Source: Gammaproteobacteria bacterium (lineage in GTDB: Bacteria > Pseudomonadota > Gammaproteobacteria > Burkholderiales > Burkholderiaceae_B). Taken from it: a DNA stretch of 64,000 bases. A program made the position numbers and the translations under genes. Shown here in pieces: positions 28,866 through 37,511 of this stretch; position 1 is the first letter of the stretch; every line of letters begins with the position of its first letter. Location: assembly GCA_030832095.1 (NCBI GenBank), contig JAURJT010000029.1:1-64000 (forward strand), given 5' to 3'. The notes beneath the pieces were generated by a model, which worked only from the letters and a program-made list of their open reading frames with translations, searched no databases and was not told where the DNA came from.

Positions 28866-29492
28866 TTAACCAAGTCCCAGCATACTTGGATCGCCACGGC
28901 CCCGCCGCACCACTTCGGGGGGTGAGGTCGTTAAGTCAATGACCGTAGTCGCATCAAGTGCACAGGCGCCCGCGTCGATCACGGCTGCCAATACATGTTG
29001 ATAGCGCTCGCGAATTTCAGCGGGATCATTCAGTGCGAGTTCGTCACCTTCAGGGATTAAGGTGGTCGACAAAAGTGGGGATTGCGCGTGTTCGAGCAAC
29101 GCAAGCGTGACCGGATGCGCAGGCACTCGAATCCCGATCGTTTTACGTGACCGATGCGACACGCGGCGAGGCACCTCGCGTGACGCCTCAAGGATAAAGG
29201 TCCAAGGCCCTGGGGTGGCCAGTTTAAGCAGACGATACTGAGCATTATCGACGCGTGCAAATTGACTAATTTCAGCCAGATCGCGACAGAGAATTGTCAG
29301 ATGATGGCGATCATCAAGCCCACGCAACTTACGCAAGGCGTCTGCCGCACCCTTATCGTCTAGGCGAGCAACCACGGCATAACTTGAGTCAGTGGGCACC
29401 GCTACCAAATTGCCCTCTTGCAGCAGCTGCGCCGCCTGCTTGAGTAAGCGAGGCTGAGGGTTATCAGGATGCACCACAAACAGTTGTGACAT
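28866..29492 (-). CDS. YciO/Sua5-family L-threonylcarbamoyladenylate synthase-like protein
   Basis: 208 residues. PTDSSYAVVARLDDKGAAD and HHLTILCRDLAEISQFA, with GPWTFILEASREVPRRV, place it in the YrdC/YciO family. It binds ATP and double-stranded RNA; Sua5/YrdC makes threonylcarbamoyl-AMP for tRNA t6A37. The GIRVPAHPV block is preserved. The short form resembles YciO more than full-length Sua5, whose activity is weaker. tRNA-Arg lies just downstream on the opposite strand. Confidence 0.85.
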   Translation of the reverse strand: MSQLFVVHPDNPQPRLLKQAAQLLQEGNLVAVPTDSSYAVVARLDDKGAADALRKLRGLDDRHHLTILCRDLAEISQFARVDNAQYRLLKLATPGPWTFILEASREVPRRVSHRSRKTIGIRVPAHPVTLALLEHAQSPLLSTTLIPEGDELALNDPAEIRERYQHVLAAVIDAGACALDATTVIDLTTSPPEVVRRGRGDPSMLGLG

Positions 29493-29528
29493 GGCTCTTT
29501 AACTGATTCGGTTAAACTCTTGGCGCGT

Positions 29529-29605
<77 letters not shown>

Positions 29606-29653
29606 AATTTGCCGCAGCTACTGGCTCTACCCCATTAATGATGAAGAGACCAG

Positions 29654-30475
29654 CTACTGCACAACCTTGGCGTTTTCGCGCAGTTTTTTCACGTAGTCAA
29701 ACCGCTGTTTTTGCACCAGCATTTGCCGGATATCATTTTTGGACTCGTCAAAGGTAGGCGCTTTAAACGGGCGGGTCTCTTCAAGTTTGAGGATATTCCA
29801 GCCCGCTGGGGTTTGAATCGGCGCAGCCGCTAAGGCGCCTTTTGCTAAGTTCACCATCACATTTGAAATTGCTGGCAAAATCTGGGCCGGCACAACCCAA
29901 CCAACATTGCCGCCATCTTTTTTACTAGGATCGAGAGACGTCTCGGTAGCAAGTTTTGCAAACGCTTCGCCCTTGCGCAGTCGCGCTAATACCGCCTTGG
30001 CCTGATCCTCAGTTGAGGTCACGATTAGACCCAGACGATACTGCTGCTGGTCTTTCATCAGAGCCATCTGACGTTCGTACTCAGTCTTGAGCGTGGCCTC
30101 GGGGATGGGGTTGCGTGCCATGTAATCATTGAGCAAAAGTTCAACCAAAAAGGTCTGACGCACTTGCGCCCACTGGGCTTGCGCCTCATTGGTTTTATCG
30201 AGGCCTAGCCTGGCCGACTCTTGCGCAAGAATTTCGCGATTGATAAGCTCGTCTTGAATCACCTGGCGTAACTCGGGCGAATCTCTTTGACCCTGCGCAA
30301 CGTTGGCTTTCACATTTGAGTCAATCAAAGACTGCGGCACAGGAACCCCATTGACAGTCGCAAACGCGCCTGGCGGTTTGGTCTGCGCCACGCTGCTGGC
30401 GCAAACCACGCCCAACGACAGCCCCACAAACAGCGCACCAGACGCGACCAAAAACTTTGAAAAGAGTGTCTGCAT
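29654..30475 (-). CDS. Periplasmic parvulin-type peptidyl-prolyl isomerase
   Basis: 273 residues. A signal peptide ends near SSVAQ. A SurA/PrsA-like helical region is followed by a PpiC-type parvulin domain from about residue 145 to 240: YRLGLIVTSTEDQAKAVL, DPSKKDGGNVGWV and PIQTPAGWNILKLEE. It likely assists folding of exported proteins. It differs from SurA in having only one parvulin domain. tRNA-Arg lies just past its 3' end, on the other strand. Confidence 0.88.
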   Translation of the reverse strand: MQTLFSKFLVASGALFVGLSLGVVCASSVAQTKPPGAFATVNGVPVPQSLIDSNVKANVAQGQRDSPELRQVIQDELINREILAQESARLGLDKTNEAQAQWAQVRQTFLVELLLNDYMARNPIPEATLKTEYERQMALMKDQQQYRLGLIVTSTEDQAKAVLARLRKGEAFAKLATETSLDPSKKDGGNVGWVVPAQILPAISNVMVNLAKGALAAAPIQTPAGWNILKLEETRPFKAPTFDESKNDIRQMLVQKQRFDYVKKLRENAKVVQ

Positions 30476-30543
30476 TATTTTCGCTTAAGCTCATTTTGAA
30501 GGAATCAAAAACAACCGATTGTCATTCATTATAGGTGGCGTCC

Positions 30544-30570
30544 ACGCTTTCGACGCTTTCGACGCTTTGA
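30544..30570. repeat. Three tandem copies of a 9-base unit
   Basis: The unit ACGCTTTCG is repeated three times with the last copy ending in GA. It lies 77 bases upstream of the solute-binding protein gene at 30647, in the intergenic region after the divergent isomerase gene. No function is evident. Confidence 0.6.
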
Positions 30571-30646
30571 GGACAATCTGTTATGTTGGAAGTCTTCTAC
30601 GTATTCAGTCACGAACAAACGGGTTCTGCGTGCCACAGGATAAAAA

Positions 30647-31507
30647 ATGAGAATATTGTTTTCAACGCTCGCTCTCACCACGGCCTTGCTTTGCGGTCTG
30701 AGCGATTCGAGCAGTGCCCAAACCTCACCCAAACCTAAGGATTTTTCAGCTATGCACGCAGACCTTATCAAAGCCTTTGCCCCAACCGGAGTGCTGCGCG
30801 CCTCGCTCAACATAGGCAACCCCGTGCTAGCCAACCGTGACGCACAAGGCAAACCCTACGGGATTTCAATCGACCTAGCGCTTGAGTTAGGCAAAAAACT
30901 GGGCGTACCGGTCGAGCTGATCGTCAACGAAACGGCCGGAAAATCAGTCGCAACCCTGGAAGCTGGGCGTGCCGACATTGGTTTTTTTGCGATCGACCCC
31001 GAGCGCGGCAGAGATATCGCGTTTACGGCAGCTTACGTGCAAATCGAAGGGTATTACTTGGTACGTGCTGATTCAAGCATCCAGCGTAACGACCAAGTTG
31101 ACGTGGCCACCAACCGCGTCGTTGTCGGCAAGGGCAGTGCCTATGATTTGTTTTTAACGCGCCACCTTAAACAGGCGTCACTCGAACGCGTGGCCTCGTC
31201 ACAAGTGGTGGTCTCGAGCTTTCTAGAAAAGGGTTTTGAAGTCGCTGCCGGGGTCAAGCAGCAGCTTGAAGCCGATACGAAGGGGGTGACTGGCGTTCGG
31301 ATGTTAGCTGAGCGTTTTATGGTGATCCATCAAGCAATGGGTGTACCCAAAACAAAAGGCCCCGAGGCGGCTTTGTTTTTGCGTACCTTTGTTGAAGAGA
31401 TGAAAGCACAAGGCGTTGTGAAAAACTCGATGACGCGTTATGACATCAAGGGGGCAGGCGTGGGGCCGGCGGCTGATCCAAAGATTGATCCGCTCACGAC
31501 TCCTTAA
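30647..31507 (+). CDS. Family 3 extracellular solute-binding protein
   Basis: 286 residues with a signal peptide ending near SSSAQ. The SBP family 3 fold (ABC amino-acid type) is shown by GVLRASLNIGNPVL, GKPYGISIDLALELGKKLG, and VATLEAGRADIGF. AGGATAAAAA sits before the ATG. It lacks a neighbouring permease or ATPase gene, so it either works with a distant transporter or signals. The ligand is probably a small amino acid or carboxylate, which cannot be decided here. Confidence 0.85.
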   Translation: MRILFSTLALTTALLCGLSDSSSAQTSPKPKDFSAMHADLIKAFAPTGVLRASLNIGNPVLANRDAQGKPYGISIDLALELGKKLGVPVELIVNETAGKSVATLEAGRADIGFFAIDPERGRDIAFTAAYVQIEGYYLVRADSSIQRNDQVDVATNRVVVGKGSAYDLFLTRHLKQASLERVASSQVVVSSFLEKGFEVAAGVKQQLEADTKGVTGVRMLAERFMVIHQAMGVPKTKGPEAALFLRTFVEEMKAQGVVKNSMTRYDIKGAGVGPAADPKIDPLTTP

Positions 31508-31525
31508 GCGTACCAAGACGCTATG

Positions 31526-32983
31526 CTAAAGATAGGGTGATGCTAACCACGCCACCTTATTACGCAGCCTCAACCAAAAAGGCTGGCGTCGCAACGTACG
31601 AATCGTAATGCGCTCGGCCTGTGCGATGACAGTGTCGATTTGGGTCTCAAGCCCTGCAGCAAAACCGCGGTCGTACACCTCGAGGTCGAGCTCAAAATTC
31701 AAGCGCAGGCTGCGCGGGTCAATATTCGACGAGCCAACGTAGGACCACCCTCCATCTACTGTACATAATTTCGAGTGATCAAAATTGCCTTGCGCTTGCC
31801 ATACTCGACATCCAGTCAAAATCAACTGATCAAGCTGTGCCATCATGGCCGCATTAACAAGTTTCAAATTATTGGCACCTGGCACAACAATATCCACGAT
31901 AATTCCTCGGCGCGCACAAGTCGACAACGCCGCGATCAGCACGAGGTCAGGCAAAAAATAAGGTGACTGGATTCGTACATGGTGTTGCGCCACCGACAAT
32001 GCGCCCAATAACATGTTGTGCGTACTACCCAAGGTGCTATCGGGGCCCGAGGCAACGCAACGCATCGGTATCCCGTGTTCTGTATGTTGGCTTAAAGCGG
32101 GGGCAAACCACTCGGGGCCTTTGAGTTTTTCTTGTGTGGTGAACTGCCAGTCGTGCGCAAAGCTGATAACCAGCTGGTGCACAATGGGCCCCTTCAGTTC
32201 AAAATGCGTATCTTGTGTGACGTCTGCTTTGGCCACAGCCGTCAAAAACCCTGCACGAATATTCATGCCGCCCGTAAAGCCGTGCACGCCATCGATCACT
32301 AGTAATTTACGATGGCTGCGCAGGTTGGCATACGCCAAGCGCAAGCCAAACAAGGGACGCATAAAAAGCGCGGCCTTCACACCACCTTTGAGCAACATAT
32401 TGATAATTGGTGGGCGCGAATACTTCGACCCAACCGCATCAATTAACACCCTCACCTGCACACCACGCGCCTGCGCCTCAATCAACGCTTGAGCAAACTC
32501 GGCACCCAACACGTCGTGGTCAAAAATATAACTCTGCAGGGCAATTGACTGGGTGGCGCGACGAATCGCTGCCAGCATCGCGGGATAGGTTTCATCGCCG
32601 CCTCGCAGCGTCTGAATCTCATTGAAGTTCAACACCTTGAAATGACTGACGCGATCACCCAAGACTTTAAGGGTCGAAAATTGTGCGCCTGACGCAGCGC
32701 TAACATCCAGCACCAGCACCCGTTCAATCACGTCCTCAGCGTAAATGGTACCGGCCCGTGGCTGCGTGATTCGCTGCTTACGGACACGATTGATGCCGGC
32801 AACCAAGTACAGCGCGGCTCCGAAAATAGGCGAAAACATTGCCACACCGACCCAGGCGACTGCGGCACGGACATCTCGCTTGGTCATGGCTGCATGCACC
32901 GCAGCAGCCGTGCCCGCCACCCCCGACACCATAAACAAGACGTGCGGCCAGTATTCTGAGAGAAGCGCGTGCAATTCGGTCAT
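31526..32983 (-). CDS. cls: Cardiolipin synthase
   Basis: 485 residues. Two N-terminal membrane segments (residues 13-35 and 41-65) precede two PLD domains with HKD motifs: HRKLLVIDG near 224 and HSKLCTVDGG near 402. It condenses phosphatidylglycerol into cardiolipin at the inner membrane, like ClsA. Length is the same as E. coli ClsA (486). The stop lies 18 bases past the convergent solute-binding gene. Both active sites are complete. Confidence 0.93.
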   Translation of the reverse strand: MTELHALLSEYWPHVLFMVSGVAGTAAAVHAAMTKRDVRAAVAWVGVAMFSPIFGAALYLVAGINRVRKQRITQPRAGTIYAEDVIERVLVLDVSAASGAQFSTLKVLGDRVSHFKVLNFNEIQTLRGGDETYPAMLAAIRRATQSIALQSYIFDHDVLGAEFAQALIEAQARGVQVRVLIDAVGSKYSRPPIINMLLKGGVKAALFMRPLFGLRLAYANLRSHRKLLVIDGVHGFTGGMNIRAGFLTAVAKADVTQDTHFELKGPIVHQLVISFAHDWQFTTQEKLKGPEWFAPALSQHTEHGIPMRCVASGPDSTLGSTHNMLLGALSVAQHHVRIQSPYFLPDLVLIAALSTCARRGIIVDIVVPGANNLKLVNAAMMAQLDQLILTGCRVWQAQGNFDHSKLCTVDGGWSYVGSSNIDPRSLRLNFELDLEVYDRGFAAGLETQIDTVIAQAERITIRTLRRQPFWLRLRNKVAWLASPYL

Positions 32984-33062
32984 TGAATAGTCTTACAGTA
33001 AAAACGTGAGGCCCCGCAAAGAGGGCAAACTGGGCACAAACATGCTAGAATCTTCGCTCTGT

Positions 33063-33139
33063 GGTGGACGTAGCTCAGTTGGTAGAGTCCCAGATTGTGA
33101 TTCTGGTTGTCGCGGGTTCGAGCCCCGTCGTTCACCCCA
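33063..33139 (+). tRNA. tRNA-His (GTG)
   Basis: The acceptor arm GTGGACG pairs with CGTTCAC, with the extra G at -1 opposite C73, characteristic of tRNA-His. The anticodon loop TTGTGAT gives GTG and CCA is encoded. It sits 79 bases upstream of cls on the other strand. Confidence 0.94.
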
Positions 33140-33149
33140 CCCCCCTTCT

Positions 33150-33869
33150 TCAACGGCCGGTCTTTTTACGCCAGGCCTGAAAGTCGACCGTGGTTTGCGG
33201 ATCGGTATTGGGGTACAAGCCCATGATCGAACGGCCACCCCTCACTTCTTCCGTTGCAAAGTCTTCAAAAATCGTCATTTCAAACGCTTCGGCTGCCAAT
33301 TCATCTGCCAAGTGCGCCGGCAACACAATCACGCCATCGGCATCACCCACGATCACGTCACCCGGAAACACCGGAGCATCGCCGCAAGCGATTGGCACAT
33401 TGACATCGATGGCGTGATGCAACGTCAGATTGGTGGGTGCTGAGGGGCGCTGATGATAGGCGGGGATGCCAAGCTCAGCGATTTCAGCAGAGTCACGAAA
33501 GCCACCATCGGTCACAACACCGGCCACGCCTCGAGCCATCAAACGCCCAACCAAGATACCACCGGCTGAAGCCGCGCGTGCGTCTTTGCGACTATCAATG
33601 ACAAATACGGCACCTGCCGGGCATTCGTTGATGCCTTTACGCTGTGGATGACTACGATCTTTAAAGACCTCCATGGTGTTGAGATCTTCGCGGGCAGGAA
33701 TGTAACGCAGCGTATAGGCCTCGCCCACCATATTTTTGGTGGACTTTGATAAACGCTGCACGCCCTGAATAAACTGATTGCGCAAGCCACGCTTAAAGAG
33801 GCAGGTTGCCAGCGTGGCCGTGCTAATACCCATCAGTTTTTCCCGGGTGTCTGGTTTAAGAGTGCTCAT
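33150..33869 (-). CDS. RraA-like family protein
   Basis: 239 residues. GVAGVVTDGGFRDSAEI and VFPGDVIVGDADGVIVLPAH are the RraA/HMG-aldolase signature, including the Arg-Asp metal site. The family includes 4-hydroxy-4-methyl-2-oxoglutarate aldolases, aldolases for 2-keto-acids and the RNase E inhibitor RraA. Next to a sugar-acid dehydratase with only 12 bases between, an aldolase or ketoacid role is more likely than RNase control; this is inference. Residues 1-40 form a helical N-terminal extension (GISTATLATCLFKRGL). Confidence 0.85.
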   Translation of the reverse strand: MSTLKPDTREKLMGISTATLATCLFKRGLRNQFIQGVQRLSKSTKNMVGEAYTLRYIPAREDLNTMEVFKDRSHPQRKGINECPAGAVFVIDSRKDARAASAGGILVGRLMARGVAGVVTDGGFRDSAEIAELGIPAYHQRPSAPTNLTLHHAIDVNVPIACGDAPVFPGDVIVGDADGVIVLPAHLADELAAEAFEMTIFEDFATEEVRGGRSIMGLYPNTDPQTTVDFQAWRKKTGR

Positions 33870-33881
33870 CGTGAATCTCGC

Positions 33882-35642
33882 TTAATAAATATCAGGTTCA
33901 GACACGGGCGCACCAAAATCGGTGCGCAAGAAATCAAAATCACAGCCCTCATTAGCCTGTTGAATATGCTTAGAGAACATCCACCCGTAACCCCGCTCGT
34001 AGCGTGGTGCAGGCGCTTTCCAGGCAGCTTTACGGGCCGCCATCTCTTCGTCAGAGATCTCGAGGTTAATCGTGCGGGCCGGCACATCGACCGAAATCAT
34101 GTCGCCATTTTTAACCAGCGCCAACGGGCCACCGACATACGACTCGGGCGAAATGTGCAACACGCAGGCTCCGTAACTTGTGCCACTCATACGCGAATCT
34201 GACATGCGCAACATATCTCGCACACCTTGCTTGAGTAGTTTTTTAGGCATGGGTAACATACCCCACTCGGGCATCCCTGGCCCACCTTGCGGGCCAGCGT
34301 TACGCAAAATCAACACATGGTCGGCAGTCACATCAAGATCATCGCTGTCGATCACCGCCTTCATCGAGGGGTAGTCATCGAACACCAAAGCGGGGCCTGT
34401 ATGACGATGTAAATGCTCGGGGCAGGCACTGGGCTTTATCACGCAGCCATCGGGGGCCAAATTACCTTTGAGCACCGCAAGCGCACCTTCAGCATAAATT
34501 GGATTATCAACGGGGCGAATCACGTCGTCGTTATACACGCCTGCCCCCGCAATATTTTCACCTAGGGTCTTGCCGGTGACAGTCAGTGCATCCAAACGCA
34601 GGTGCTTGGTAATACGGGTCATCAGGCCAGGCAAACCACCGGCATAGAAGAAGTCTTCCATCAAGTACTGTTCGCCACTTGGGCGCACGTTGGCGATCAC
34701 TGGCACGATCCGGCTAAAGCGATCGAAGTCATCAAGGCTAATGTCATGGCCAGCGCGCTTAGCTTGCGCAATCACATGAATGATCGCATTGGTCGAGCAA
34801 CCCATCGCCATCGCAATCACAATCGCGTTTTCAAAGGCGGCATGGGTTTGAATTTTGTTTGGAGTGAGGTCTTCCCAGATCATGTCGACAATGCGACGAC
34901 CCGACTCGGCGCTCATGCGCATATGGTTTGAATCAGGCGCCGGAATCGACGAAAAACCTGGCAAGGTCATACCAAGCGCTTCAGCGATGGCTGTCATGGT
35001 GCTCGCCGTACCCATCGTCATACACGTACCATGGCTGCGAGCGATACCGCCTTCGATCTCAAGCCACTGAGTTTGATTAATCAGGCCGGCGCGGCGATCA
35101 TCCCAGAACTTCCAGGCATCAGAGCCAGAACCCAGCGTTTTACCTTGCCAGTTGCCACGCAACATCGGGCCCGCAGGCACGTAGATCATTGGCAAGCCGG
35201 CACTCGTTGCACCCATCAACAGCGCAGGAGTGGTCTTGTCACAGCCACCCATGAGCACTGCACCGTCAATTGGGTGACAGCGCAACAGCTCTTCGACGTC
35301 CATCGCCAACAAGTTGCGGTAAAGCATAGTGGTGGGCTTGACGTACTGCTCGGCTAACGACTGCGCCGGCAACTCGATCGGAAATCCGCCCGCTTGCAAC
35401 ACACCGCGCTTCACGTCTTCAACGCGTTGTTTGAAATGACTGTGGCAGGGGTTGATATCAGACCAAGTATTGATAATGCCCACCACTGGCTTACCGGCCC
35501 AGTCTTCGGGGCCGTAGCCCATTTGCATAGCACGCGAGCGATGCCCAAACGAGCGCAAATCATCTGGGGCAAACCAGCGCGCACTGCGCAAAGACTCGGG
35601 AGTTTTAATTTTTGGTTTTTTTTCTTCGGTTGTCATACTCAA
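33882..35642 (-). CDS. IlvD/Edd-family sugar-acid dehydratase, L-arabinonate dehydratase-like
   Basis: 586 residues. Cys66, Cys134 (GGCDKTTP, with Lys136) and Cys207 (SHGTCMTMG) lie exactly seven residues beyond the positions I recall for the iron-sulfur Cys of Rhizobium L-arabinonate dehydratase (59, 127, 200). SGTSYG near the C-terminus carries the Ser and Thr that act in catalysis. These enzymes dehydrate pentonates, typically L-arabinonate, to 2-keto-3-deoxy acids. Classical IlvD would have a different environment at these blocks. Coupled to an RraA-like gene, suggesting a small sugar-acid catabolic unit. Confidence 0.85.
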   Translation of the reverse strand: MSMTTEEKKPKIKTPESLRSARWFAPDDLRSFGHRSRAMQMGYGPEDWAGKPVVGIINTWSDINPCHSHFKQRVEDVKRGVLQAGGFPIELPAQSLAEQYVKPTTMLYRNLLAMDVEELLRCHPIDGAVLMGGCDKTTPALLMGATSAGLPMIYVPAGPMLRGNWQGKTLGSGSDAWKFWDDRRAGLINQTQWLEIEGGIARSHGTCMTMGTASTMTAIAEALGMTLPGFSSIPAPDSNHMRMSAESGRRIVDMIWEDLTPNKIQTHAAFENAIVIAMAMGCSTNAIIHVIAQAKRAGHDISLDDFDRFSRIVPVIANVRPSGEQYLMEDFFYAGGLPGLMTRITKHLRLDALTVTGKTLGENIAGAGVYNDDVIRPVDNPIYAEGALAVLKGNLAPDGCVIKPSACPEHLHRHTGPALVFDDYPSMKAVIDSDDLDVTADHVLILRNAGPQGGPGMPEWGMLPMPKKLLKQGVRDMLRMSDSRMSGTSYGACVLHISPESYVGGPLALVKNGDMISVDVPARTINLEISDEEMAARKAAWKAPAPRYERGYGWMFSKHIQQANEGCDFDFLRTDFGAPVSEPDIY

Positions 35643-35687
35643 GTCTCCGGAAAGGCAGAAAATTAGTGCGTGATTAAGCTTTTATTG

Positions 35688-35715
35688 TTCGGCTTTGGTT
35701 ATTCGGCTTTGGTAC
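35688..35715. repeat. 14-base tandem duplication across the GT39 stop codon
   Basis: TTCGGCTTTGGTTA at 35688-35701 is followed directly by a near-copy (TTCGGCTTTGGTAC) at 35702-35715. The junction includes the stop codon of the glycosyltransferase gene. Fourteen bases is not a multiple of three, so the duplication may have moved the stop. Confidence 0.55.
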
Positions 35716-37270
35716 AGAGCTTAGCCTTAAATGCGGCATCGGTTTCAAGTTTCCAGAGGCGACCGCCATCTGGCTGCTCAAAGAAGGGGGGGATCTCTGC
35801 CAAAAAGGGCAGGTGCTGAATAATCCACCGATCACCACGCACCCAAAATACTCTTGGTTCGCTCGCACACAGTCGCGCCACTAACTCTTTAAAATTGATC
35901 AGCGTCTGCTTGCCCAGCTCTGGATTAAACCGTGCAGCATCTGCCAATTCGTTACGCCAGTTATCGCGTTTCGGGAGATTGTCCCAGTTTTCGACCACCC
36001 AGGCAGGCTCAGTGGCACCGGCATAAAAAGCTAAATCAAACGGATAACTGCGCACATACACAAATATATCGGTCGGCTTTTTTTGAGCAACGATCTGTGT
36101 GCCCATGACGTAGGCAGTATCCGTTTGGATAAAGCGAAACACAAACATCCCTGCAACGCAGGCAACGCTAGAGATCACAAAATAGGTGGCGATCGCCCGA
36201 GGGATATGCGACGCCCAGCGGCCCCGCAAGGCCAAGAGCAAAGCTTCGGCGCTGAGCACGGCCAAGGGTGGCAACGCTGGCAAAATATAGCCAATCAGTT
36301 TTGAGGCCGGGATCGAAAAAAAGATAAAAATCAACAATAACCAAATCAGCATCAACAAGCCAAATGATTGCGAGCTGCTTTGCCAAAACCGACGGTTGAA
36401 CGCCACTAACAAACCAAGCGACCACGGCAAGGTCAGGCCAAACAGCACAGGCAAATAGAACCAAACTGGCTGAGGGTTGTTAAAACCCTTGCTTACGAAG
36501 CGCTCAAACTGCTGATGGATAAAAAAGTAATTGAAAAACTCAGGAAACTTAGCCTGCATCGCCCAGAACCACGGCAAGGTCACCACGACAAACGCCACGA
36601 TCGCAGGCGGCCAAAGCAACACACCGAGCTTGCGCCAGCGCTTTGTCAATAACAGCCAAAAGAATAAGACGCCGCCAGGCAAGGCCAAACCGATCAAGCC
36701 TTTTGCCAAAATCGCGAGGCCGGCAAATACTGCCGCTGCGACCGAGACCCATCGGTAGGGCTGCCCTTGCTCATTATTTAGCACCGCGTGCGCACCGGCA
36801 AGAATCGTGAGTGAAATCAACCCTGCGACCAACATATCCAAATTGGCGTATTGCGCACCACCGTAAAACAAAGGAAGTGTGCACAGGATAATTAAGCTCA
36901 AGGTTGCCTGTTTGAGACCACGGTGCTTGCGAATAAAAAAATACAAAGCAATCGCGCTTGACCAAGCCGCCAGCCACGAGGGGATGCGTACAGACCACTC
37001 GTGCGCGCCAAACACTAGCACCGACAGATCGGTCAACCAATAGAAGAGCGGCGGCTTGTGAAAATACGGCAGGCCATTCATCAAGGGCACTAAAAGGCTA
37101 TCGGCGCGCGCCATATCCCAGGCCACACCCACATAGCGCCCTTCGTCGGGCAGGTGCAAGTGACGCACCCACGACAAGCAACCCAGCCAAAAGCCGGTGC
37201 CTAAGACAAGCCAGCGGGTGGCCTGAGGCTGCAAAGCTGCTATCCACAGCCGATTCAGTAAATTTTTCAT
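35699..37270 (-). CDS. GT39-family (ArnT-like) membrane glycosyltransferase
   Basis: 523 residues from the ATG at 37270 (MKNLLNRLWIAAL). An upstream frame extends to 37348 but has no motif. The protein is hydrophobic with about twelve membrane segments. HLPDEGRYVGVAWDMA and GLPYFHKPPLFYWL are typical of the periplasmic loop with the catalytic Asp in ArnT/GT39 enzymes, which transfer sugars from polyprenyl carriers. The acceptor (lipid A, protein or other) is unknown. No arn genes are nearby. The upstream 240 bases contain an unexplained structured stretch. Confidence 0.85.
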   Translation of the reverse strand: MKNLLNRLWIAALQPQATRWLVLGTGFWLGCLSWVRHLHLPDEGRYVGVAWDMARADSLLVPLMNGLPYFHKPPLFYWLTDLSVLVFGAHEWSVRIPSWLAAWSSAIALYFFIRKHRGLKQATLSLIILCTLPLFYGGAQYANLDMLVAGLISLTILAGAHAVLNNEQGQPYRWVSVAAAVFAGLAILAKGLIGLALPGGVLFFWLLLTKRWRKLGVLLWPPAIVAFVVVTLPWFWAMQAKFPEFFNYFFIHQQFERFVSKGFNNPQPVWFYLPVLFGLTLPWSLGLLVAFNRRFWQSSSQSFGLLMLIWLLLIFIFFSIPASKLIGYILPALPPLAVLSAEALLLALRGRWASHIPRAIATYFVISSVACVAGMFVFRFIQTDTAYVMGTQIVAQKKPTDIFVYVRSYPFDLAFYAGATEPAWVVENWDNLPKRDNWRNELADAARFNPELGKQTLINFKELVARLCASEPRVFWVRGDRWIIQHLPFLAEIPPFFEQPDGGRLWKLETDAAFKAKLCTKAE

Positions 37271-37327
37271 AAAAACGGAAATTGAAGGACTGCCCCGATT
37301 GTAGGGCAGTCGTGCTCCGTTGGTATG

Positions 37328-37500
37328 CTGATTACCCCTACCGCGCAATCAGCCTTTCTTGATGGCTCAAAGGAGGGTGAGGCGCCTCGGTCGCAGCCTG
37401 CCCTCAAGAATCGGTAGGTAAGTTGAGAGCAACGGGCCACAGAGCGTTCTGATGATGGGATCCGCAGACAGGCCGACGGGTGATCTCTTAGAAACCCAGC
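37328..37500. other. Intergenic segment with several potential base-paired helices
   Basis: The 240 bases between the GT39 start and the hydrolase 3' end hold no gene. Visible pairings are GCTGATT/AATCAGC (37328-37353), CCTACC/GGTAGG (about 37337-37343 and 37413-37418), AGCC/GGCT (37351-37367) and the palindrome GAGGCGCCTC (37379-37388). No named RNA could be matched. On the minus strand it would be a 5' leader of the GT39 gene. It may be a small RNA, riboswitch or terminator remnants. Confidence 0.35.
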
Positions 37501-37511
37501 AAACTGAAAGG

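Noticed and set aside
37328-37500. RNase P, 6S, SRP, tmRNA or a common riboswitch
   Set aside because: None of their hallmark sequences was found; the segment is left as unassigned structure.
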